In this document: piece by piece, positions 1 through 7,918 of the stretch
Position numbering within the stretch: the first letter of the stretch is position 1
Layout: every line of letters begins with the position of its first letter
Source of the DNA: a virus
IMG/VR virus record: IMGVR_UViG_3300035701_000059
Span: 1 to 47,683 of that record
Reading direction: 5' to 3' (one strand)
Length of the DNA: 47,683 bases
Translations under genes and position numbers: made by a program
Notes under the pieces: generated by a model
Database searches by the model: none
What the model saw: the letters and a program-made list of their open reading frames with translations, nothing else
Told to the model about the DNA's origin: nothing

Positions 1-94
1 TTACACCAATTTTTTTAAGTACACTTATAAAAATAGAAACAAATGCACCTAATCCGGCTAATCCGGCAACAATCATTAAAATATTTTCTAACAT
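1..94 (-). CDS. Small membrane protein, N-terminal part only (holin-like?)
   Basis: The reading frame starts at an ATG at position 94, preceded by an AAGGAG ribosome binding site, and runs off the left edge after 31 codons. The visible residues form one hydrophobic segment rich in Leu, Ile, Gly and Ala (about residues 4-26) followed by Lys-Lys, as expected for a transmembrane helix with a positive flank. It is the last gene of the tail module seen here. A small membrane protein there could be a holin or another lysis/membrane protein, but the visible part has no family-specific motif, so the function is a guess. Confidence 0.6.
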   Translation of the reverse strand, partial: MLENILMIVAGLAGLGAFVSIFISVLKKIGV

Positions 95-141
95 TTTTAT
101 TCTCCTTTTTTAAAATAAGTATTTTATAATTTATGTTTTTA

Positions 142-1188
142 TTACATTTCTCCAAGATTTTTAAATTTCATAGTTTTAATAAATTTTCCCATTATAAAAG
201 CATAAAATTTTTGAGCCGTTTTCGGACTATTTTCTATCTCATTTATAAAATCATGTCGTTGTGCATAGAAACTACTTAAAACCTTAATTTCATGACGCAT
301 AATTTGTTTAATATCTGTTGTATCTACTTTCCCGAATAGTATTTTGACTGTAAATTTTCTTTTATTTAAAAGAATATCTCCTCCTGTTACTCCTCCAGAT
401 GAAGTTTTTTCTAATCCTTCTTTTGTTTCTATTTCTGATTTATGTATTGAAACTTGTGGTTCATTTGCGGCATGTTTTGAAGTTAGTGTTTTTATTAATT
501 CAAGAATTTTTAAACGCATAAATAATATCATAACTCTTAAGCGTAGGCTTCCGTGTTGCGTATTTCCGGGAGATTCAAAACGCATCCATAAAAGATAATA
601 TATTTTTGTTATAAATCTGCTAAGAGCCGCTATGTTTTCCGCTGCTTTTGTTTCGAGAATAGATTCTAAATCCTTTGTTGCTTTTTCTACTATAGTTATG
701 TCTCCTACTGTAACTCCAAGATTTCTTTTTGAAGCCTCAAGACTAGCACTACTGCTTTTTAATTCTATACCTCGACCATCTACTATTAGCGGTTTTCCCG
801 GTTCGTTTTCTGCAATTGCAATATCAGGTCCCGAAGTAGTTTCAGATATTCCGGCGAGGAGAATTCTCAATCCAAACAAACCTCTTTGAAGAAAAGTCCC
901 GAAATTAGGAGAGCCGAGAGGTAAATTTTTCGATTCGGTAACGGGATAATATCCGGGTAAACCATCGACTTCTTTTGTTGCTTGTTTCCAATATTCCCCC
1001 AACTCATCATGACGAGCTACAGAACTAGCAAGCTCTTTAACATATTTTTCGATTTCTTTTTCTATTGGCAACATCTTTTCATCTGATATATTTTTGTTTT
1101 CAGATAAAGCTCTTTTTATTTCTCTTACTAAGCCTTCTCTAACTTTATCAATTGTAGGAACTGTTGCTGACCCTAATCTGTATTGCAT
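142..1188 (-). CDS. Protein of unknown function with a PD...ELK nuclease-like motif
   Basis: This 348-residue protein has a good ribosome binding site (AAGGAGG). I do not recognise its family. The first 65 residues are charged and probably helical. The middle holds Pro121-Asp122 and, 20 residues after the Asp, Glu142-Leu-Lys144 inside a Gly-Arg-Gly-Ile-Glu-Leu-Lys segment. This is the spacing and pattern of the PD-(D/E)XK nuclease superfamily active site. The rest is mostly helical and rich in Lys and Ile. It lies at the distal end of the tail genes, so it may be a tail- or DNA-associated enzyme or simply a structural protein with a chance motif. The gene call is secure; the nuclease reading is tentative. 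Confidence 0.8.
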   Translation of the reverse strand: MQYRLGSATVPTIDKVREGLVREIKRALSENKNISDEKMLPIEKEIEKYVKELASSVARHDELGEYWKQATKEVDGLPGYYPVTESKNLPLGSPNFGTFLQRGLFGLRILLAGISETTSGPDIAIAENEPGKPLIVDGRGIELKSSSASLEASKRNLGVTVGDITIVEKATKDLESILETKAAENIAALSRFITKIYYLLWMRFESPGNTQHGSLRLRVMILFMRLKILELIKTLTSKHAANEPQVSIHKSEIETKEGLEKTSSGGVTGGDILLNKRKFTVKILFGKVDTTDIKQIMRHEIKVLSSFYAQRHDFINEIENSPKTAQKFYAFIMGKFIKTMKFKNLGEM

Positions 1189-1232
1189 CTTTACCTCCTT
1201 ATAATCTACAAGAAGGTTTTAAAATTATCCTT

Positions 1233-1445
1233 TTAATAGGCTAAATCATCTTCTTGTCTCCGTATCCTTTTTTGTTCCATTTCTTTTTTATACCCGCAAT
1301 TTTTATTAGAACAAGCAATATACTCTTCTGAAATAACAACCTGAACCCCGTTTCTTATTTCCCCTATATCTCTTACTCTGATTTGAAGTATGCTTCTGCA
1401 CTCCGGGCAGCGTTCACCGAGGGAACGTTTTAATCTACCTATCAT
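1233..1445 (-). CDS. Small zinc-ribbon protein
   Basis: A 70-residue protein with two Cys pairs, Cys13-x2-Cys16 and Cys45-x4-Cys50, about 28 residues apart. This layout is expected of a zinc ribbon. The C-terminus is strongly charged (Lys, Arg, Glu, Asp), with a basic KRIRR patch. The start codon follows almost directly on the stop of the upstream gene, so the two are probably translationally coupled. Such small zinc ribbons in phage structural operons may bind nucleic acid or help assembly; nothing in this one shows which. Confidence 0.75.
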   Translation of the reverse strand: MIGRLKRSLGERCPECRSILQIRVRDIGEIRNGVQVVISEEYIACSNKNCGYKKEMEQKRIRRQEDDLAY

Positions 1446-1446
1446 T

Positions 1447-2055
1447 TTATTCCTTTTTTATTCCCTCATTTAATTCATCTATTAGGGGTTGCTCTATAGC
1501 AGTTAAATCAGAAGGATTTCTCATGATATTGGCTTTCTCTAAATCATTAATAAGTCCTGTCCCGACATTTTGTAATTCTTTAATATCATCCGGGGAAATC
1601 TTGTTTATTTGGTCTATAAATCCTTCGGCTTTTCCTAATAAATCGGAAAGAACTTTTCCAAGAGAATTGTCTAGTTTTACTTGGTCTTTTATTTCATAAA
1701 CAATCGACTCTAGTCTCTCTCTAAAATTCCAATAGTTATTAATTTCTTTAGTTATTGTTTCCCAAAGTTCATCGGCAACATATATATTATTATCTATATC
1801 GCTCATATCAATATTCGTGTTGAGTTGGATTATATAGTTTTTTAATCTACATTCTGCTTCAAAAACATGATTTTTGGTTTCCGGAATTACGATTTCAGTC
1901 ATATCACCAAAAAAATCTTTAACATATTCATTGATTAAAAGTACTTGTTCTGAAAAATCGATAAATGGGTTTATTTCTATACTTGTCCCATTATAATCAA
2001 TTGTTTTATTTTCCGGAGTTTTTATCTCCAATTTAACTCTTTCAACAGTATCCAT
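1447..2055 (-). CDS. Acidic hypothetical protein of the tail module
   Basis: A 202-residue acidic protein without Cys pairs, signal peptide or membrane segment. The first 90 residues look like mixed strands and helices. The rest is predicted helical with many Asp, Glu, Ile and Leu, including a long segment around residues 105-175. The start ATG has a GGAG ribosome binding site. It follows a strong terminator hairpin, so it may begin a separately regulated group or be reached by readthrough. The family is not recognised; its position after the tail tube makes a tail assembly or chaperone role possible. Confidence 0.75.
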   Translation of the reverse strand: MDTVERVKLEIKTPENKTIDYNGTSIEINPFIDFSEQVLLINEYVKDFFGDMTEIVIPETKNHVFEAECRLKNYIIQLNTNIDMSDIDNNIYVADELWETITKEINNYWNFRERLESIVYEIKDQVKLDNSLGKVLSDLLGKAEGFIDQINKISPDDIKELQNVGTGLINDLEKANIMRNPSDLTAIEQPLIDELNEGIKKE

Positions 2056-2081
2056 TATTTCTCCATTTATTTTTTAGTTAA

Positions 2082-2116
2082 AAAATACACCGCCATTTTT
2101 TAATGACGGTGTATTT
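2082..2116 (-). terminator. Rho-independent terminator
   Basis: Read on the minus strand, a 10-bp stem AAATACACCG/CGGTGTATTT is extended by a further AT pair inside, closes an A-rich loop and is followed directly by a run of T. It begins about 9 bases after the stop of the 129-residue virion-type protein. It is the clearest intrinsic terminator in the left part of the window and separates that gene from the acidic protein downstream. Confidence 0.8.
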
Positions 2117-2124
2117 AATTTATG

Positions 2125-2514
2125 TTAGGCAGTTCCTTGCGCCATCCAATAAACTTTTGCAAAATGAGCGCTGGCGCTTCCGCTAGAAGCGATAGGACTC
2201 ACAACACCAGTTAGGGCAGCACTCCCCGACCAACAAGTAACCACAATATTTGTTCCCACAATGCATGCGGAAGTCCATGTATGATATACCGTTGGTCTTC
2301 CTTCCAAACTCGCAACAACATTATCAATTACCGATAATCCCGAAGCTACTATTGTAGACGGGGAACTTGGTGAAACTGTTCCACTCACAACTTTTAATGC
2401 ACCAGTGCTTCCTGAACTTGAAATCAGGGCATTTAGCACTGTTCCTAGTTCCACATTTTGTGCAGCGACCATTGAATTATCAAGGTCATAAATTTCTTTT
2501 GTAGTTAAAGCCAT
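2125..2514 (-). CDS. Small beta-rich virion-type protein
   Basis: A 129-residue protein rich in Ser, Gly, Ala, Thr and Val with very few charged residues after the first 20 positions. This composition is typical of secreted or virion beta-sandwich proteins. It has a strong AAAGGAGG ribosome binding site and is followed by an intrinsic terminator, so it ends the transcript that contains the tail tube. A head or tail decoration protein is plausible, but no family-specific motif is visible. Confidence 0.7.
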   Translation of the reverse strand: MALTTKEIYDLDNSMVAAQNVELGTVLNALISSSGSTGALKVVSGTVSPSSPSTIVASGLSVIDNVVASLEGRPTVYHTWTSACIVGTNIVVTCWSGSAALTGVVSPIASSGSASAHFAKVYWMAQGTA

Positions 2515-2528
2515 ATTCTAATCCTCCT

Positions 2529-2837
2529 TTATAATTCGCTTTTCGATATGTAAATAATATCGCCAGCATTTAATACTTTATTTTTATATTTTTTTGGGAT
2601 AGCAATATCAGTACCATTTCCGTTGCTATCGATTACATATAATCCACCCTCACTAACTCTACGGATTGTAAACTGAATACTATTTAAAGCTAGTGTATCT
2701 TTCGTGGATTCCTCAATAGTTTTTTCTACTTTTGTGGATTCCTCAACAGTTTCTTTCGGCAAGGGTTTTTCAGTAATTTCTTCTATCTTGTTTTCTATAA
2801 TTTTTTCGTCTCTATTTTCTTCAATACTTTTTGGCAT
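2529..2837 (-). CDS. Small protein with a charged disordered N-terminal half
   Basis: A 102-residue protein in two parts. Residues 1-50 are almost only Glu, Lys, Thr, Ser, Ile and Val, with repeated short units such as EESTK and VEKTIEES, so probably disordered or coiled. Residues 52-102 look like a small beta domain ending in a Gly-Asp-Ile-Ile-Tyr-Ile strand. It follows the tail tube gene after a hairpin and has an AAGGAA ribosome binding site. No family is recognised. Its place after the tube would suit a tail assembly helper, but that is inference. Confidence 0.7.
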   Translation of the reverse strand: MPKSIEENRDEKIIENKIEEITEKPLPKETVEESTKVEKTIEESTKDTLALNSIQFTIRRVSEGGLYVIDSNGNGTDIAIPKKYKNKVLNAGDIIYISKSEL

Positions 2838-2857
2838 TTTTTATTTTCCTTAATATG

Positions 2858-2885
2858 ATAGGAGCAAATTTTATTCTGCTCCTAT
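2858..2885 (-). other. Perfect 9-bp hairpin after the tail tube gene
   Basis: ATAGGAGCA and its exact complement TGCTCCTAT enclose a 10-base loop, starting 3 bases after the tail tube stop codon. No T-run follows, so it is not a standard intrinsic terminator. It may protect the 3' end of the abundant tube message or partly attenuate transcription into the next gene. Confidence 0.55.
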
Positions 2886-2888
2886 TAT

Positions 2889-3941
2889 TTATGCTGTAAC
2901 AGTAACTGTGACTGAGCCATTAACCGAAGAAGCCGAAGTAGCAGAAGCCGATATGATGGCTGTACCAGCCGATGCTCCTGTAACTACACCAGTACTTCCT
3001 CCAACTGTTGCCGCTGCTGAACCAGAGCTAAAGGAAATATATGAGTTAGGGACTTTGAAAGAGCTTCCCGTATAAGGAACGGCATAAACCACCAAAGTTT
3101 TACTTTCACCAACTCCTATTGAGAAATTTCCACCCGCAACTGATAATGCCAAAATGCTATCATACCAGTTTGTATTATCGATGATTTCAGTGATTGTAGC
3201 GTAGTATGAATCAACCGCGCACGCATCTGCTGTGCTGCTAGCAACAGGCGTGTAAGCGAGAGCCGTACCAGTTAGAGGAGTGTTAGAAACACCATCTGCT
3301 TTCATCGAAATCGTGAAAGCCCCTGATAGTTGACCCCTTGGTATGACGATTTGTACCATACCGATTTTATTTGTGGTAACATCAGCGGAATTCAACTGAG
3401 TTTCCATGACTAACTTCACAACTTGTGGAATCATACTTGCTTTAATGGTAATACTCTTTCCGGAACTTACATTGGCTGTATAGTAACGTATACACCAGTT
3501 TCCGCTTGTTTCAGTCCCGGTAACAGTAAAGCCACCCGCCGAACCGCTGAATGTAACTCTCTGAGTAACTCCCAAAGGAGAAGTTGCCCAACCATATATA
3601 GTAGTACCTGTGAAAGCTAACGGCACTTCACTAACAGAACCAGAACTAGCTGTAATCGGTAATGTTTCTTGTACATAATAGTTACCAAGCTCGTATGTAG
3701 TACCTACTGTTGCTCCCACCAATTCTAGATTCCATTGCGCTTCTGTTAAGTTAAATTTCATTTCCGCAGTGTGATAGTAAGTATAAAGCAATTGATTACC
3801 ACGTCCACCACGAACAGGTGCTGAACCTAGAGAAACTTCGATAGAACTGTCTAGCAGTGTCTTTGCTACGAAAAGCAGATTGTCATCGTTGTCATACCCA
3901 AAAACGTCTGCGACACTTGTCAAGAATTTCTTTATAGCCAT
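2889..3941 (-). CDS. Major tail (tube) protein with C-terminal Ig-like domain
   Basis: A 350-residue protein that likely polymerises into the tail tube. The first 90 residues (VFGYDNDDNLLFVAKTLLDS, then SLGSAPVRGGRGN and a YYHTAEM segment) match my recollection of a phage major tail protein family: a tube start, then a conserved RGG(R/K)GN-type loop and beta strands. The middle is beta-rich with few charges. About the last 80 residues look like a bacterial Ig-like (Big_2) domain, with the characteristic endings GVVTGASAGTAIISA and VTVTVTA; such domains often decorate phage tails. It has a strong AGGAGG site and lies between tail-completion candidates and small tail genes, as expected. I am confident it is a virion tail protein and fairly confident it is the tube. 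Confidence 0.8.
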   Translation of the reverse strand: MAIKKFLTSVADVFGYDNDDNLLFVAKTLLDSSIEVSLGSAPVRGGRGNQLLYTYYHTAEMKFNLTEAQWNLELVGATVGTTYELGNYYVQETLPITASSGSVSEVPLAFTGTTIYGWATSPLGVTQRVTFSGSAGGFTVTGTETSGNWCIRYYTANVSSGKSITIKASMIPQVVKLVMETQLNSADVTTNKIGMVQIVIPRGQLSGAFTISMKADGVSNTPLTGTALAYTPVASSTADACAVDSYYATITEIIDNTNWYDSILALSVAGGNFSIGVGESKTLVVYAVPYTGSSFKVPNSYISFSSGSAAATVGGSTGVVTGASAGTAIISASATSASSVNGSVTVTVTA

Positions 3942-3974
3942 AATTTTAAACCTCCTGTATTTTTTTAATAAATG

Positions 3975-4760
3975 CTATTTTTTAGCACTGTCGAATGATA
4001 CTTTGTCTTGCATATCTTGCAGACTTACAGTAACATCTCCATACTTATCTTCGTCGTCTAAACTTGTTAGCCAGTGTTTAATAAACGACTTATCTTTAAA
4101 CTCAACCATCCCCGACATTGATGAAGCCAGATAGATTTTATAGTGTATAAGATTATCCATCCTCCTTATACTCTTTATGAATTTTCTTATTGTTAAAGAA
4201 TATATGTACTCTAGGGTAGACCCCGTTGCAATAGAAAGAGCGATTATGTAATCTTCAACAGATGCAGTTTTTTCACCAGATAATTTTCTTTTAAACTCTC
4301 TGGCTTTTTCCATAGAATCTCTAACCTCTTTGGAAATATTCTCGTCTATTAACTCTACTAAATTCTGCTCTGCTATTATTTTTTTAATTTCATCAAAGTC
4401 ATCTGATGTATATGTCTCTTCCCGTATAGTAAAAATGGGTTTTCCTTTTTTGTCATATCTATATCTTTTTATACTTTCTTCTATTTTTTCAAATGTATCC
4501 TCTTCCTTAAGACACATGTGGAGTAATCTATCATACCATATTAAATAAGGATAATCTATAGGATTTTCCTCGGTGATACGAAATATATATTCCATATAAG
4601 TCATTGAGATTATTTTTGGGTCGGGAATACTATTCTTGTCTATTGTTAGACATTGGGAATAAACATTAAAAAGCAAATAGTCTTTTACTGTCACCGGATA
4701 TATTTTTATATTTTTATGTGATATAGGCAAATCATAAGTAAGATAATATGTAATATCCAT
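3975..4760 (-). CDS. Tail-module protein, possibly an assembly chaperone
   Basis: A 261-residue protein, mostly helical and charged, with a basic stretch around residues 155-165 and many Ile, Tyr and Lys residues. Its ribosome binding site is weak and it starts 8 bases after the stop of the preceding gene, so it is probably translated by coupling. Helical soluble proteins near the tube gene are often tail assembly chaperones or tail connector proteins. No frameshift signal or family motif could be identified, so the role rests only on position. It ends at a TAG codon, evidence that TAG is a true stop in this phage. Confidence 0.7.
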   Translation of the reverse strand: MDITYYLTYDLPISHKNIKIYPVTVKDYLLFNVYSQCLTIDKNSIPDPKIISMTYMEYIFRITEENPIDYPYLIWYDRLLHMCLKEEDTFEKIEESIKRYRYDKKGKPIFTIREETYTSDDFDEIKKIIAEQNLVELIDENISKEVRDSMEKAREFKRKLSGEKTASVEDYIIALSIATGSTLEYIYSLTIRKFIKSIRRMDNLIHYKIYLASSMSGMVEFKDKSFIKHWLTSLDDEDKYGDVTVSLQDMQDKVSFDSAKK

Positions 4761-4768
4761 TTTATTTT

Positions 4769-5329
4769 TTATGCCGAGTAAGTTGCAAATATTATTTGTT
4801 TTCCGCCAAAGGGTATTTGACCTGCCTGAAACAACCTAGAACTTTGGTCAATCATCCTATCAATAGCCATTAATCCTAATATACCTATGTTTATACCATT
4901 AAACAGAGCAAGAAGTTCTCCTGTAATCGTATCAATTCTTGTTGTATAATTAGATAGATGATTTATTTTATAATGGGAAAATACTTCCATGCTTATTTCT
5001 ATAACTCCAATTGTACGATTCTGACCTATAGCATATTGAGGCATTATTCTAACCAGTGTGCATTCATCTACTAAAACGTCGGGTTGCTTACCGTCCATGA
5101 AAACATTAAATTTCGAACTATCTTGCTGTCCGGCATATATCAGAGTCGCTTTTTCCTCTTGGGTTAAATCTGCTTTATTCCAAGCGTCGGGGCTGGTATA
5201 TTTTAATAATTTCCACACGAGTTCGTTATTATCCATCATATATTTTATGCAATTATATGATAACTGATTGAAATTTTGAAAATTATTATAAGCTATCATC
5301 CCGATATCTTGAGTTAGTATATTTGGCAT
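4769..5329 (-). CDS. Candidate tail terminator / tail completion protein
   Basis: A 186-residue protein located after the neck-protein candidates and before the tube gene, the usual place for the tail terminator. The sequence has an alternating hydrophobic core (IGVIEISMEVFSHY and similar) and one central acidic region but no catalytic motif. A strong GGAGG site precedes the ATG. The length fits tail completion proteins of long-tailed phages. The assignment rests on gene order, not on recognised similarity. Confidence 0.65.
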   Translation of the reverse strand: MPNILTQDIGMIAYNNFQNFNQLSYNCIKYMMDNNELVWKLLKYTSPDAWNKADLTQEEKATLIYAGQQDSSKFNVFMDGKQPDVLVDECTLVRIMPQYAIGQNRTIGVIEISMEVFSHYKINHLSNYTTRIDTITGELLALFNGINIGILGLMAIDRMIDQSSRLFQAGQIPFGGKQIIFATYSA

Positions 5330-5349
5330 ATTACCTCCATATATTTTTT

Positions 5350-6678
5350 CTATGCGTTATCGAATTGCCATGCACCACGTAAGAAAATATCAAACGTTTT
5401 TGGAGTTACAACAGAACCTGTTGTGCACTGTACTGTCAGATGAGATATTAGGTTTTTTAGTACATTTGTAACCTTAAAGTGATTTCCATCGGTTTGAGCA
5501 AAAATATAATCAGTTAAAGGAACATTGCTACCGCTACACGTAATAACGAATGAACCGGATGATTGAACACCGTTTTCATATAAATAGACAGAGTATGTTC
5601 TATTGCTTCCTTCCAGAATATAATTTGTATTCGGACTAATTAATATTTCATTGTTCATCGTTGGACTAGCGCTGACAGTTATCCAGCATATATCGCTTGC
5701 TGGATTTCCATAAACAGACGCTGTTATTGTACAAGTTCCATTTGTATTAAAAGTAACAAGAGCGCTTCCACTACTTCCACTGATTGAAGCTATTGCTGGA
5801 TTAGAACTTACCCATTCCATTGCTCTTACAACACTATCCCCGTTATAAATAACGCTTGCATTTAATTGCATAGCGCCAGTCGGAGAACCTGATATACTAC
5901 CACTGCTTAAAATAACACGGTAGATATTTGTATGAACATCACAAATTCCATTAATAACATCATCTAACTCGTTATTAATGAAATTAGCACTCATGTCTAA
6001 TGTTAATATGTGCGCGCTTTCATTGTCGTATGTTTCTACATTTGTAAAATCATTTATACCTGTTCCGGTTACTTTATAACAGACCCAATGCCCGGTGTTT
6101 CCAAATAAAAATCTTTGATTTTCATTTATTTTTCCAGAGTTAGCATTTAATTGGGCATAGATTTTCATAAATCCGCCCGGAGTTGGAAAAGGGGAACCTT
6201 GTGTGATATAATCTCTAGGTTCTTTTATTTGATATTCAATAGCGCAAGGTTCTTCATAGTAAACACCTGTTGATTCATCAATCCATCTTAAAGTATTATT
6301 ACATCTCCTAACCGTGCATGTTGCGGCAATATTTTTAATTACCTCGATATTTATTATTAACCAAATATTATTATCAAATATATAACGTCTTCCCAAATTC
6401 ATCTGATGATTTAGGTCGGGGAATAAGACTGTTTTCCAATCGTCTCCGAGTTTTAAACCCGTTTCAGCATTGATAACATGGTTAATACGAACGTCTGTAT
6501 TTTTATATATTTCAGTACCTATTCCGGTCTCTTCTTGAATTGTCCACCAATCCGAAGAATTATAGAACTGCTCATCAAGAGTTTTTTGGAATAAATCGAT
6601 ATATTCTTGTTTGGGGCTTTCCCCTTTTTTTGCTCTCGCATACATAGATGCGGGTATAGATTTATATTCATACGCCAT
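5350..6678 (-). CDS. Neck or connector protein with Ig-like domain
   Basis: The start chosen is the ATG at 6678, which encodes MAYEYKSIP and has a GGGGG-type ribosome binding site; it overlaps the end of the upstream gene by 11 bases. An ATG or alternative start further upstream would overlap much more. The product has 442 residues. The first 240 are mixed and aromatic-rich (WW, DDWKT, GRRYIFDNN). From about residue 250 come Ser/Gly-rich beta repeats, including an Ig-like (Big_2) segment with EWVSSNPAIASISG and CTITASVYG. Position after the head genes and before tail completion suggests a neck, collar or head-closure protein. It ends at TAG. Confidence 0.75.
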   Translation of the reverse strand: MAYEYKSIPASMYARAKKGESPKQEYIDLFQKTLDEQFYNSSDWWTIQEETGIGTEIYKNTDVRINHVINAETGLKLGDDWKTVLFPDLNHQMNLGRRYIFDNNIWLIINIEVIKNIAATCTVRRCNNTLRWIDESTGVYYEEPCAIEYQIKEPRDYITQGSPFPTPGGFMKIYAQLNANSGKINENQRFLFGNTGHWVCYKVTGTGINDFTNVETYDNESAHILTLDMSANFINNELDDVINGICDVHTNIYRVILSSGSISGSPTGAMQLNASVIYNGDSVVRAMEWVSSNPAIASISGSSGSALVTFNTNGTCTITASVYGNPASDICWITVSASPTMNNEILISPNTNYILEGSNRTYSVYLYENGVQSSGSFVITCSGSNVPLTDYIFAQTDGNHFKVTNVLKNLISHLTVQCTTGSVVTPKTFDIFLRGAWQFDNA

Positions 6679-7138
6679 ATTGTGCCCCCGAAAAAGATTG
6701 ATTATACCAGTCTTCCCAATCGTTTCTTCTATAACCATAATCCTGCAATAACTGAGAACATTGTTCTTTTACCATATTTAAGTGATTTGTTTTTTCTCTT
6801 AGGTTTTGTGCTTCTGAAGCCATTTTAAAATCTCGGTCACTTATATGCAGATTCATTTGGGTTATATCATTTACAGTTTTCTGAAGCCAATATTTCATCA
6901 TTAAAATGGCTAATACAACTTTGTTATCCCTGTTTAAAGCCGCGGGAAATTCTTTTGTAATATTGTCGTAATTTAAATCTTGGTCACACACTTTAAAGTC
7001 TACGATTGCAAAATCTAACCATGCTTGTAGATAATTTTCAAAATCCGGGACCGATGTATTAAACAAATCCATAAGTCTATAATCAGTAACAGTCATCATG
7101 AAAAAATCGTAAATCTCTGATAAATTTGTATTAGCCAT
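6668..7138 (-). CDS. Candidate head-tail connector (adaptor) protein
   Basis: The start at 7138 (MANTNLSEIY) is preferred because GGAGG lies 4 bases upstream; the GTG two codons earlier overlaps that site. The 156-residue product is helical throughout, with a hydrophobic core and a very charged C-terminal third, resembling small helical adaptor proteins that bind under the portal. It lies after the capsid gene and a 216-residue protein and overlaps the next gene by 11 bases. The gene is certain; the role is inferred from size, helix content and position. Confidence 0.75.
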   Translation of the reverse strand: MANTNLSEIYDFFMMTVTDYRLMDLFNTSVPDFENYLQAWLDFAIVDFKVCDQDLNYDNITKEFPAALNRDNKVVLAILMMKYWLQKTVNDITQMNLHISDRDFKMASEAQNLREKTNHLNMVKEQCSQLLQDYGYRRNDWEDWYNQSFSGAQYGV

Positions 7139-7196
7139 TTTCACCTCCGTCTAAGAAATCAAGCGGATTTTTTAAATTATTTGATATTATGTTTGA

Positions 7197-7847
7197 TTAT
7201 TGTTGTTGATTTTGTTCAGACAATTCCTGAGCCAATGCCTTTTCTTCTTCCGCCTTATTTGAAATATCAATTTTTGATAGTCTAGAAATTCTATCAACCG
7301 TATACAAATTTACAGAGGAAGGGTCGGTTTTTATCTTTTCGATAAGTAATTGTACAATTACTTTTTGTTGCTCCGAGTTGGCTGAATTATAAAGCTCTAT
7401 ACAATATTCTGTGTTTATATTATTTAATATTTCGTCTATTTTTTCCTTTGTTAATATTTTGGAGTAAGTTTCATCCAGACCGTGCTGGCGTATAACTATG
7501 GGGTCGAGGATATAGAAAAATCCTGCTTCCATAAAACTGCGGTCAACCTCTATTATATCTACCAAGTCTTTATAGAGAATATTTTTCACTTCTCCAAATT
7601 TGGTAAATTTTTTAATGTCTCCTTGTCCGCCTTCCTTAGTTGACAGATTTAATCTGTAAGGTAAAAGGCTCATAACAGGAACATAATCGTCTAGCAGAAC
7701 TCTGCTTCTTTTAGCTTGTATGCTCTGTCCTTTTTCTGATTTTTCAGTATTAGTAACAGGCTCTTCTAGTTCTGCTAATCTCGCTTTCAATGAATCGACT
7801 TCTTTTTTTTCGTCGTCTGAAAGCTCTTTAGATGTTTTTGTATTCAT
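7197..7847 (-). CDS. Hypothetical head-module protein
   Basis: A 216-residue, highly charged protein. Residues 1-45 are Lys/Glu/Ser-rich and probably a coiled or flexible tail, residues 50-130 are a more globular part (YVPVMSLLPYRLNLSTKEGG, then a VDIIEVDRSFMEAGFFYILD segment), and the last 25 residues are Glu/Gln-rich. A GAGGAG ribosome binding site precedes the ATG. It sits directly downstream of the major capsid gene, separated from it by an 8-bp hairpin. Its family is unknown. Small proteins here are often head completion or internal head proteins. Confidence 0.7.
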   Translation of the reverse strand: MNTKTSKELSDDEKKEVDSLKARLAELEEPVTNTEKSEKGQSIQAKRSRVLLDDYVPVMSLLPYRLNLSTKEGGQGDIKKFTKFGEVKNILYKDLVDIIEVDRSFMEAGFFYILDPIVIRQHGLDETYSKILTKEKIDEILNNINTEYCIELYNSANSEQQKVIVQLLIEKIKTDPSSVNLYTVDRISRLSKIDISNKAEEEKALAQELSEQNQQQ

Positions 7848-7878
7848 TTTCTCCTCAATATTTTTAGGTTTTAGAAGA

Positions 7879-7900
7879 GGGCGAGTTTAATTACTCGCCC
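7879..7900 (-). other. 8-bp hairpin after the capsid gene
   Basis: GGGCGAGT and its exact complement ACTCGCCC enclose a 6-base loop, 18 bases after the capsid stop codon. On the minus strand the stem is followed by CTCTTCTAAAA rather than a T-run, so simple intrinsic termination is unlikely. A message-stabilising or attenuating hairpin behind a highly expressed capsid gene is the likeliest reading. Confidence 0.55.
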
Positions 7901-7918
7901 CCATTCCATAATAGATTA

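Noticed and set aside
3975-6678. Reassigned stop codons as in some crAss-like phages
   Set aside because: Genes here end properly at TAG, TAA and TGA (for example TAG at 3975 and 5350), so the standard code is sufficient.
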